64,000 nt of DNA from Prostheceraeus crozeri (lineage: Eukaryota; Platyhelminthes; Polycladida; Euryleptidae): contig CAJQUW010009010.1 in assembly GCA_907163375.1 (NCBI GenBank), positions 230,496 through 294,495 of the forward strand. The letters are read 5' to 3'. Below, one piece after another: positions 54,270-64,000 of this stretch. Numbering within the stretch: the stretch's first letter is position 1; the number at the start of each line of letters is the position of its first letter. The notes beneath the pieces were generated by a model, which did no database searches, was not told where the DNA came from, and worked only from the letters and a program-made list of their open reading frames with translations. A program made the translations under genes and the position numbers.

Positions 54270-55920
54270 GCTACTAGTATTTGAAATATCATGTTGACAC
54301 GGTTTGAACTGTGAAAATACAGGCCTAATATTTATCGCATGATGAAAAAGTAAAATGAACTAATCATGATTAATGTTTATCAGGAGTGAAGATTCCACAC
54401 ATCTGCGCAGAAAATACTGCAAAAATAGTTTTAGCCAGTTTTTGACAGTTTTAGCCGGAAAATGGTGGCGAAAGTGGGTTGTTTTTACAGGTTTCTACAG
54501 GTTTTTACGAGGGGGCAAAGATCAGGATGGTTTTTATCGTCCAACTCTGGTTTACAAACCTTCTCATACGTAGATGTTGCCATGTAGAGGGTATAATTTG
54601 ATGATGTACATCATACAGTGAGTTCATTTTAGTTCATTCTAGAAGCTGAATTATGATCAGATACTCGAAAGTAATCCTCCATTTAATGGGCCTATGTATA
54701 CCTACCTGTCAAGGTCTGCAAGACCGGATGCAAGTGCTTTTATATTTAGTAAATTTGGCTGGTGATTTTGCGGAAATTATAAATTAGGCCATTCGCTTGT
54801 TTCGTCGTGATTCCTTGTGCTCCAATCCTTAAAACAATTTCAAGTAATTTTTGGCCATTTCATTCGGATTGACAAAAAATATTTGCTTAGCGTTGTCGCT
54901 ATTATGCAGAATATCATGTCGGGCAAAAACATTCTGGCTATATATTGCACATACCTATAAAGCTATGACGCAAAAAATGATCAATTTCGAGTAAATGTTA
55001 TAATCATAGAAATCAGATTGTTTTACTGTATTAGGCTAGAAGGGTCATCAGCTGATTTCAGGTGGTCATTAAAGCTGCTCGCAAACCCGAAATTTTGGCG
55101 CCAATTCAAAACGTCGGACTTGCATTTCTCAAGCATTAGGTCACGTGCAATAAATACCAATGAAGGAAATAATGCGCCTAGTTATTAGTTGAAGATGTTT
55201 TTGATGATTTGTTTCATTATATTTATGGGTGAACATGATAAATACTTCAAATATCAATTCAATGATGCAAGGATTTCACATGACAAATGTATTTACATGA
55301 TGAAATGTACTGGTATATAATTGACATATGTGTAGTTTTGTAAATGATTTCTCTGAATGATGAAGTTTTCTGTCTATTACTCTTGGTGAGGCGTATAATA
55401 TTCTTCAATATCTCTGGTTACTGTAAAAGTTTCTCAGTCATAAAGAGAATCCTATTCACGAAGTACATCACGAAACATGTCAGAATGGGTCTTGACTCGT
55501 TGATTTGTCTTGCTTTGTATTACAAAATTTTTGAGTGATTTCAATGCAAGCGTTTTTTCCAGCCATAAGTGTCTCCAAAACATTCAATACAGCAAAGCCT
55601 CCACTTTTTTGTTTCATGCACCATAGACAATTTCTAGTCTTAATCCTTAATTTCTAAACGTCTTAATTCTTAAGTCTTCTATTTCTCTTAGGTCTAAATT
55701 TCTAGTATTGCAGATATAGCCGGTGCAATAGCTACTGCCAAAAATTTACTGTATTCTGATTGCCACCGAAATCGAATGAACATGCAATAGTAATCAATGT
55801 CAAATTAATAGCAATAGTTAACCCCGGATGAACCAGCACAATTAGAGTCATGCGGCTATTACTATGGCGGAGCCGGCAGCAAGCACAGAAGTGGCCGGTA
55901 ATGGATCCAGGGGGAGGGGT
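54270..55920. other. unassigned AT-rich DNA
   Basis: No supported gene. Frames are short and unrecognised. Confidence 0.5.
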
Positions 55921-55924
55921 TTCA

Positions 55925-56262
55925 TGGCGTTAAAGTGGTTGAAGCCCGTGCTGGTTCAGGTAGGTCCAAGCTTAGCTATTTTATAGAAGTCTGGGACTTA
56001 AGTTTGGAATCATGTTCAGCAAGGCTGGTTTCAAACAAGCAAAAGTCAGAATACAAATCTGATAAAGTACAAACAACTCGAAATACTGAAGGTAGTAGAA
56101 CCAAACTTCACACAGCACTTAACCACACCCTATGATATAGCGCAATACAAAATGGAGACCAGTCCTGCACAAAAAACACGCTCATGAGAAACATTCATTT
56201 TCATTAAAAATTAATTCAATTTCATGGGATCACCAAATACCAATCAAAAACAAGCAGTCATA
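55925..56262 (+). repeat. dispersed repeat C, copy 1
   Basis: Shares about 280-330 bp with the inverted block at 59142-59420: CACCCTATGATATAGCGCAA, GGTATTTGGTGATCCCATGA in complement, and GTAGAACCAAACTTC. No coding frame or clear tips. Confidence 0.8.
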
Positions 56263-56264
56263 GC

Positions 56265-58178
56265 AAGATATTCAGTCAAATCACGCAACCAATAGCACAA
56301 ACCAATGTTCATGAACCCAATGGATGCGCAATTCAGTCCCCACCTCCATGCCCTGCAACGGCCACGGCAAGCTCTCAAAGTTGACCTATTTTCACGGATT
56401 TTACTAAATTTGACCATCTCCTCTACTAATTTCAAGCATAGCCATAGCGGCCAAGATCAGGGTATCCGGGGTTTTTCCGTCAGAAAATTCCAGGACCATT
56501 TCAGAACATTTCAACATTCCTATGAATTATCCTCAAAATTACTATTAATGATCTTTCTTAATCATGTGTTCTAATATGTTCAGGTGTGCATTAGTGAAGG
56601 AATCGTCATCACATTAACATGAGTCCTTCTTTTCACTTCAAGCATACCCATCATTGGCATTTATTATTTGTGTTATAAGTTTGTCCAATATTTTTTGACC
56701 GTAAACGTGTGTGACTTATGAATGATCAAAACAATGTTAACGATGTTTCTTCTCATAATGATAGCCGATTGAGCTGATGGATAATCAAGTCGAGTGATTG
56801 CTCTAAATCATTGGATGCATTGTCATGGCTTAAAGCAATGATATCAATGCAAAATTGGTATAGTACATATGAAATGTTGAGGAAGATTGAGTGTGTTACC
56901 ATTATAAAATCTTTATAAGATAAATCAGCAGTTGAGCGTCATAAACACGCAAATGCTGTCCATGGTCATGATCCGGTTGAGTTCATCTAAAGCAACTGGC
57001 AGAAAGCTATTGGAATCGAGATTTTCTAACGCCAATTGCTATCGCTTGAGAAAATAAGAAGCTAGCCGAAGTTCTTCGAACAAAGGCACAAAATTGTAAA
57101 TTTAAGAAATTTGAAATATTCGGCGTACCTGCATCTTCTGTGATCGAAAGTTTATGTATATAATGGAGTATCCGAGAGTTATACTTATAGTCGCACGCAC
57201 GTGCGTATCTCCGGTCTTGATTAACTTTCAGATTCATATGCGCCTACCTAGATATCACCTCTAGCTCTAACCTGTAGCTGAACCCATTTTTACGGTGCAT
57301 GTCTTCTCCTTATACCGTGTATCGCATTATGTTTTGACATAGGGCCTATGGGCTAAAAGCGGTGGATTTCCTAAACCTCACTCTTCAAAGTTAGTGAATG
57401 ACGCTTGTCTTTGCATTATGCAATTTCATGTACGCAAGGCATATATAGTACTCATTGCATTTCATTTAATCGCGGTGAATTCAACCTGCTTTTTCAACGC
57501 AGCTTTTTTTGTACCGAATATATATTTGATAGTTCTATCTGCATAGTATCACACCATGGTATTAAGCTTCTCGCTTAATCATGAATATAAATTTGCCTTC
57601 GATATGTAAAGATTCGATATATTATTATACAAAACAAAACCGCTTTACAGATGAACTTTTAGCAGCATTAACACAGTAGACCTACTGTCACTTTACACGA
57701 GCTTTTACATAGTATTTGGAAAAAAATTTACTTTACATTCTTTTCCAGAGAGCCAAGAGGTCTTCGTATAATACCAAAAGAAGATATTTTGCAGAACAGT
57801 TAATAATTCTAAGAAACATATCAGCGTCTGTATTATCAATCGTTTTTTAATAAGTCGAGCTGCTATTGCCGATAAAATAATAGGTCTAAATTTTCGCCTA
57901 ATCAGCCTCATTTGGGAGCAAATCCTTTAGTCCCTAAAACTTGATATTAGACGCTTTTGAAAATACATCATTTTCTAACAAACTTATGAACATTTTCACT
58001 ATGAAATTGTTTTACTAAACCTTCATAATACTTCAGAAAATTGATTGTTTAGATGACATGAATATTGAACAGGAAAATGGATGTATTTATATCACGTCTG
58101 AAAATTTGGCAACTCAAATATAAAAACGTTTAATCAGGGAACAATAGTTAAAGCGAGACAAAACTTTATAAAACATAG
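56265..58178. other. unassigned AT-rich DNA
   Basis: Nothing supported; no terminal repeats noticed. Confidence 0.5.
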
Positions 58179-58180
58179 CC

Positions 58181-58410
58181 ATGATATTTAATGAATGCCC
58201 GTCGAAATTTCAATAACTTACTAATTGCAAATCTCAAATTGACCCGGGCATGACTGCAACTTTCAATAGGAAGTTGTGTCGATGTTGAGAGATGTGAACT
58301 AGGCCTGCTGATGATTCTTGATATTGGAGGAAATAGCTGCTATTCAGGTCTGTTCCCACTTTTCAACTGAGGATGCAACTCAATATTTAATTATTCTATT
58401 TACACAAACG
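58181..58410 (+). repeat. dispersed repeat B, copy 3
   Basis: Holds the blocks AATGCCCGTCGAAATTTC, TTGCAAATCTCAAATTGACC, CGGGCATG, AACTAGGCCTGCTGATGATT, TTCAGGTCTGTTCCCA and AACTCAATATTTAATTATTC in order. The most complete copy; used to align the other two. Confidence 0.8.
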
Positions 58411-58414
58411 TAGC

Positions 58415-59140
58415 CATTCTTGAAACAAAAAGGCCGTCATAGAAATTCTATATAAATGAATTTAGGATTTTCAGAATATTATTAATAACACTTGATGATC
58501 ATGTACCATCTGGCTCAGAATGACACCGTTTCGAAGAGGGCACTTTGGCGTTCCTATGCGTTCCACAAAAAGGGCAGGTAGGAACTCCGTTCTCAAGCGT
58601 CCCCCCTCCGACGAAAGCCGTGGTTTGTACAGATAAAGTTATTTCAAAATTCAAACTCCTTCCACTTCAAAATACAAATTCAAATACTAAGATTTGGTGC
58701 AAGTATTGATGTTACCTAGTTAGGGAATTTGTCTAGCAACTTCCAGCATTTTCTCTACACGAACAACCGGTAAAACCGGAAAATACCGATTTCATCGAAA
58801 AATGAAGAGTTATCATAAAATGACGGTGCTGCATGGATAATAAGTTTGTACAGTTCTACAACCGGTGAAATAATATTCTAGTAATCATATCTGAGTTTTA
58901 ACACACACACTTTCCCAACACGCCGGTAGATACAGGTTATTATGCAAGAATCCAGCCAGAGATATATGTGCACGTTAAGCCAGAGATGAACATGAATGCA
59001 AGGAAATATATCAAAATATTTCATCAATTTATCCAGAGCGAATACAAGGTTGGTTGATCGGTGGGCATAGCATTATTCTAGTGAAAATTACATAATTCCA
59101 GCGAAGAAAGATCAATTTCCGCTTTGGTGTGCTACAGAAA
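58415..59140. other. unassigned DNA
   Basis: No supported feature. Confidence 0.5.
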
Positions 59141-59141
59141 A

Positions 59142-59420
59142 TCAATGAATGCTATGCTTGTTTTTGATTGGTATTTGGTGATCCCATGAAATTGAATTAA
59201 TTTCTAATGAGAATGAATGTTTCCCATGAGCGTGTTTTTTTGTGCAGGACTGGTCTCAATTTTGTATTGCGCTATATCATAGGGTGTGGTTAGGTGCTGT
59301 ATGAAGTTTGGTTCTACTACCCTCTATATTTCCATACTTATGGATGTGTTAGTACTTTTGTACTCTGACTTTGCTTGTTGTTTATAACCAGCCCGAAATG
59401 GCTTAGGGCTTCAGCAATTA
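59142..59420 (-). repeat. dispersed repeat C, copy 2 (inverted)
   Basis: Complement of 55925-56262, with small gaps and an extra stretch near 59325-59365. Confidence 0.8.
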
Positions 59421-59424
59421 CATT

Positions 59425-60255
59425 TGTAATTTACTAGCATCGATTCTGCTGAATTATATTAAGAACAAGGCCTGCAGCTTCGTGTTATGAAAGGAAAATC
59501 ATGTCATGGCATTCACTTAAAGCCTGGAACAGTCACGTTTTTTCACAACCGCAACCTATCATCTTTAAGTCACTTTTCTTTACCTGAAATCCTTTAATAC
59601 ATGACATAGTGGTGGAATCTCAGCAATGCTGATGTGGACATCTACCCCAACATCAGACAGCTCATCGTGGTTGGATGCGTCTCTCCAATTCTCCAAAATT
59701 CCTCAGAATCAGAGAGAGCCCGTTTTATGGCTTCAGACATCCGAAGGCACATCTCTTGTGCACCATCTCCGAGGAATGATTGGTAGACTGACAATCGTGG
59801 CAAAAAACAGTGGAAGATATGAAGACGTGTGAAATTTGGAAATCAAGGATATCTGTGATCAGCACAAAATATCAATGGTAGCTCTTATCCTTCGAAGTAG
59901 AAATCATTCGATGTCTTTGTCGAGTACTTAAATGGGATCAGGACAAATAAGTTGCTTACAAAGTTTAATATACTAAAATAAGCAAGTTTTGAAATCTTTG
60001 AATACCGGCATTACACAGTATTTCATGATGGTCGTTAATTACACAGAAGCGTTCAGTTTTCCAACCGAAATTTTTTATTGAGCGGCTCATGACGGCAAAT
60101 ACGAGACGGCTCGTCTGTCAATCGATGTCGCTTGAGTGATATCTGATAGGTGAGACACCATAATCTACAAGCAACATTGTGGAAAAAGGAAAAGGATGCT
60201 TGCGGGGGATTTGAATTCAAGAATGGTTTTGCAGTTGACATATAATTATTTTCAA
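59425..60255. other. unassigned DNA
   Basis: A 68-codon frame at 59626-59832 is unrecognised; nothing else supported. Confidence 0.45.
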
Positions 60256-60259
60256 GAAA

Positions 60260-61010
60260 CTGAAGTTAGCAGTAGTTCTGGCAGTAGATTTTTAGAAATA
60301 ATTTTTTCAATCCGGATTTTCCACATGCCTGATGAAAAATGATCTAGGAATTTGTTCATCACATCAGCTTTCAAAAATTCCTCTCGGATCAGGGTAAAAT
60401 ATTAATAAAAAAATTCATTGAGAGATTAACTGATGCTTTCATGATCATATTCACGATTTTGTTCATACCAAAAAACCACGGATTCCTTTTCCAAGAGCCA
60501 TTCGAGAATTTGTTCAACACACTTGGAGTCCCTCCCAGCCCTACAATACTCGCTACTATAGCATAAACATAAAAGAAATCAACGACATTGTCATTTTTTC
60601 ACTAATTGCTGCTTCCTGACGCCAAACAACACTTTGTTCACACCAAACAACCACGAATTCCCATTATAAGAATTTTTCCAGAATTTGATGGCCTCCCTCA
60701 CAGCCTTGCAAGCCCTAGTTACTCCTTGTTCGTAGTCAGGAAGTGTCAGTAAGTGAAAAATGACAATGTCGTCTTGCAGGGCTGTGAGGTAGTCCAATGT
60801 GATGAACAAATTTTGGAATTGTTCTTAGAATAGGAATGCGTGGTTGTTTGGTGTGAACAAAATCGTAAATATGATCAGGAAAGCATCAGTTAATCTCTCC
60901 GTGCATTTTTTGATTAAAATTTGAAATTTGACTCATCCGAGAGGAACTTTTGAAAACTGATGAACAAATTATTTCTAAAAATCCACTGCCAGATCTAGTG
61001 CTAACTTCAG
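60260..61010. mobile_element. foldback element with ~350-bp arms
   Basis: About 750 bp. Outer tips CTGAAGTTAGCAGTAGTTCT and the complement of its diverged partner (…GTGCTAACTTCAG). Arms match inward through ATTTTTAGAAATAATT, AATTCCTCTCGGAT, TTAACTGATGCTTTC, ATGATCATATT and AACCACG to a centre near 60640. Unrelated in sequence to the TAGTCCGGCAGCC family. No coding frame; a flanking duplication is not evident. Confidence 0.8.
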
Positions 61011-61014
61011 TGAC

Positions 61015-62870
61015 TTTTATTTTCACATTTTTGTGTCAACGTGAGGCATGATGGGAAGGTATTAAAAAAATGAAGTTTTCGAAATGCAATGAAAGTGAGG
61101 AAACAATAGACCCAATATCAGGCTTTCTTGACACTTTATTTTGATTTTCATATTTTGATGTACTTGTGTAGGGAAGCAACTCGCACTCAATGTAGAGATG
61201 CGTCGTGACTTACACACGTACATGTACATTGTACATTGATCGCACTTTTTTATTTTGTCAACCCCCTCCGCGCCGAAAAGCTGGATCCGCCTCTGACTAA
61301 GATGCGAGTCAATCTTTGACAACATATATTTACTGTTATTTTTAGTGTTACTGAAGTCTCTTTTAGCTAGGAAACAAGTTTGCTTCGAACAAAATTTCTC
61401 CAGCTAAAACATCCAGCTAAGACGAAGAAAAGGAGAAAGTCCGAAAACATGACCAAGCAAGACGAAGCAAGAAAAAGGTGCGTGTCGATACATAGGCCTA
61501 TTCTAATTCCTGATTCTTGTTATATTGAGTAATTGTTTTTGGAGCTGAAACAGGTGAGCCGTGGTAACATGGCCATCAGAAGAAAATTGCATCGACTCAG
61601 CGTTGTAGCAGGATTTAGTGTGTTCTCACCTGAATGATGTTAGTCATCCTGTGTCCTAGCTCTAATTGGTCGAATTCTTTTTCAATTACCTTCATGAGAT
61701 CGAATAAGTTTCGAATGTCATCTCGGTCAGTCACTTGTCTCTTGGTCAATCAGGATGCTTTCACAGGGAAATGACTTCCAGCCTGCATAGCAGTCGGCTA
61801 GTTGCTCGCATTTCCTATTTTCGGGTAAATTCGAAGTTGAGTGGGTGTTCCCGAATAGCCGGCGATGGATTATTACTATGTCCAAGATCAATTTGGTATC
61901 GAGATGAAAGCGGCAATTAAATACATGTGAGAGATGCGGCGGAACCTGGAGATTACGGGTATCTAGAAGAAGTCATCTCATGACATATCCTGGAATCTTG
62001 TGAAACATAGCATAGGCCTATTGTCCTGAAATCTATCATTTCAGTTCCCTTCCTTAAAATAGGCCCTACTACGTAATCTTCTACAGACATGATTTTTCGG
62101 GTCAAAGTATGTGGCTCCCTAGTTCCGAAAAATCATGCGATAAGTTCGCTGAGACTTTAATCGTTACTTCGAAAAATTCAGTGTGTATAACTCGGGAAAA
62201 ATTAAGGAATTTTAAAATTGGGAGCAGTAAAGATTAAATATATCTATGACTGATGACAAAATAAACAAAATTGCCTATTGTACAACAAGAAAAAGTAGAA
62301 ATTCCATGTTTTTGATATAGGCATCACTTTTTATATCGTTTGAAGATTTGATCAATAAGTGCAAATTCGCAAGAAAAGTATGGTCATAGGTCAAGCATTT
62401 ATAATTTTAATTTTGAAACATTGTACGTCTGCTTCACTAATTTTCAGCAGTTTGTATAGACAAGGAGGCCACTTTTGCTTTTATGAGCTTTCTTAGTTTG
62501 CTGCTGCGCTTTTCTCCAAAGCTGCGACCAGATCCACTCTGATGGGTGGGGAAAGCTGCTTTGAAAATGTCCTGACGGAATGTGCATGCGCAGTCGAGGA
62601 AATCTGGATCCTTGGCATTAGGACGGATGCTTCGTTTTCTCATCCGACCCACGCCGTTGATGTGAGCTTGATCAGATTGATCGGTCAATGTGCGAGTTGC
62701 CTCTGGAGATTATTCAGCAGGTTCAGGACTCCCACGCCTTGCGCGTTTATAAATAGTAGTTGGCTGATTAGGACTCTGATGACAGTCTGAAATCTGAGAT
62801 GCTACGAAACTCGCGTAAAATTCATCGCGGATAAATGGATGTTCATTGTTCACAGAAGGTATTGAACTGA
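61015..62870. other. unassigned DNA
   Basis: No supported gene. Opposing frames at 62437-62790 overlap and I cannot assign either. Confidence 0.4.
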
Positions 62871-62874
62871 AGAC

Positions 62875-63020
62875 AGGGCGATGAAAAGATACCTGAATTC
62901 TAGATTTCTTGGCCATGCTGATACATCTGAGATGCACAAAGCTCTTGAGGGATTGGTCAATGGCCTGGAAAATTCTAAGCTCCTGCAGGTGGTAATGGAT
63001 GGTCCAAATGTCGATATCGC
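62875..63020 (+). pseudogene. fragment of a transposase-like metazoan protein (MDGPNV motif)
   Basis: MKRYLNSRFLGHADTSEMHKALEGLVNGLENSKLLQVVMDGPNVD (62881-63015) resembles a block seen in large repeated metazoan proteins, probably of hAT-like or zinc-finger transposase origin, with the order R-Y-L-x-S-x-F-L-G-H-A ... L-L-Q-V-x-M-D-G-P-N-V-N. Only about 45 codons are alignable. The 80-codon frame continues to 63123 without the expected W-x-F/L-D continuation, and upstream sequence does not fit. Family name is from memory, so confidence is moderate. Confidence 0.5.
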
Positions 63021-63175
63021 AACTTTTGATAAGGCATCCACCTGTCACCGCTACCTAGCACCCGCACATATAGTTCTTTTACCAACCTTTTCAATTCGCA
63101 TTTTGATTAGTCTACATAGATAAGTTTACGTTGCTTAACAGCCAAAATAATTATCACCTAAACAGGCCTGTGATT

Positions 63176-63275
63176 ACTCCTCAAATTCCTCAGATTCCTC
63201 AAATTTGTTTATTGCTCCTCAAATCCTCAAAAATTCCTCAAATATAGCTTAACTATGAGAAATTCCTCAAATACG
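63176..63275. repeat. degenerate ATTCCTCAAA tandem repeat
   Basis: About eight imperfect copies of (A)TTCCTCAAA at 10-20-bp spacing. Low complexity; no coding role seen. Confidence 0.8.
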
Positions 63276-63279
63276 ACAC

Positions 63280-64000
63280 ACTGCGGACTAAATGTCGGAT
63301 AATGTATTGTTTTTAGCGAATGGCGACGATATGTAAACTTCCAAACAAGAAGCTAAGATAGAATCCTCTAACATGTACCCTACATCCATGCTGCTAATCA
63401 TGAATCACTCATGATTTATTAATTTTCTTTTTCTTCTCTTATGATTTATAACTTAATAATTTTTCTCTCACACACTTGGTAGATTTTAGATAGCGTAATA
63501 CCGCTGTGCTAGTTAGATCTGATATTTTGATTGGAAACAGACCTGTCCTTTTATCATCTGAATGGGTAGACTGTTAAATAGGATCTTTTCAATATATAAG
63601 TGATCAGCATAATTTTGAAAAGAGCGACTTACTCACCAATTCGTTCCACATGAGGAGAGGAGAACCGTTGCTTGTCCTTCTAGTAAGTATTTCAAATTTC
63701 TAGACATTTTAGGATATAATGATTTTCTGTTAGCCATGTCATATTTAGCACATCAAAAATTAACCAGTCGTTAACTTGTTTTTTTAATTTTGTTACCTTG
63801 ACGCACTTTGTTGCGTTGAATACGTTGAATGTCGTTTTAATTTCTGCAAGTTTCAGGGCTGCAGATGTTCCGGTTCGTCCGGACTTATTTTGCTAAGCAG
63901 AGAAGTTGTCCGAAGTTATTGTCTGTCGAACTCACTCATTAAATGCTTTCACGTATTTAATGAGTGAAACACTGCGATCAACCTACAGAAATTGTATATT
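63280..64000. other. unassigned AT-rich DNA
   Basis: Nothing supported up to the window end. Confidence 0.5.

Overview
This is a window of animal (metazoan) nuclear DNA. It is AT-rich to the eye, has no compact gene order, and is dominated by decayed transposable elements: Penelope-like retroelements with GIY-YIG ends, non-LTR reverse transcriptases, Tc1/mariner and pogo transposases, and many short inverted-repeat elements. I find no convincing intact host protein gene, rRNA, tRNA or CRISPR array. Nearly all open frames are short chance frames. The element mix suits an invertebrate, perhaps marine, but the sequence does not fix the species.

Layout. 1-6.4 kb: mostly unassigned, with a Penelope-like reverse transcriptase (about 2.52-4.2 kb) split by a 965-bp TTAA-flanked element. 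6.4-17.5 kb: a Tc1 tail, a hAT-type element with a perfect 8-bp target duplication (7055-8013), two non-LTR tails and two copies of a ~720-bp full-palindrome element. 18.4-27.2 kb: a mariner-like element with both ends (18455-19698), a non-LTR reverse transcriptase split by a foldback element (21.3-23.9 kb), a second mariner-like relic and a pogo/Tigger relic with one terminal repeat. 27.6-36.4 kb: a tandem repeat, small inverted repeats and two non-LTR relics. 36.4-37.1 kb: two MITEs with CACTGTAAA ends.

37.65-43.76 kb is the most striking structure. It is a ~6.1-kb inverted duplication built on two Penelope-like copies head to head. Both arms carry a hammerhead-ribozyme-like motif. One arm contains a palindrome element whose exact empty site is preserved in the other arm. 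45.4-46.6 kb holds a second, different Penelope-class reverse transcriptase, with one in-frame stop and a histone-type stem-loop downstream. The rest (48-64 kb) holds more palindrome elements, another CACTGTAAA MITE, a non-LTR tail, a lone GIY-YIG end, a foldback element and inverted pairs of dispersed repeats.

The genes do not act together. The window records successive insertions, several nested with clear relative ages. The best candidates for something little described are the full-length palindrome family, the CACTGTAAA MITEs that share ends but not subterminal words, and the RNA structures attached to the two Penelope-class elements.
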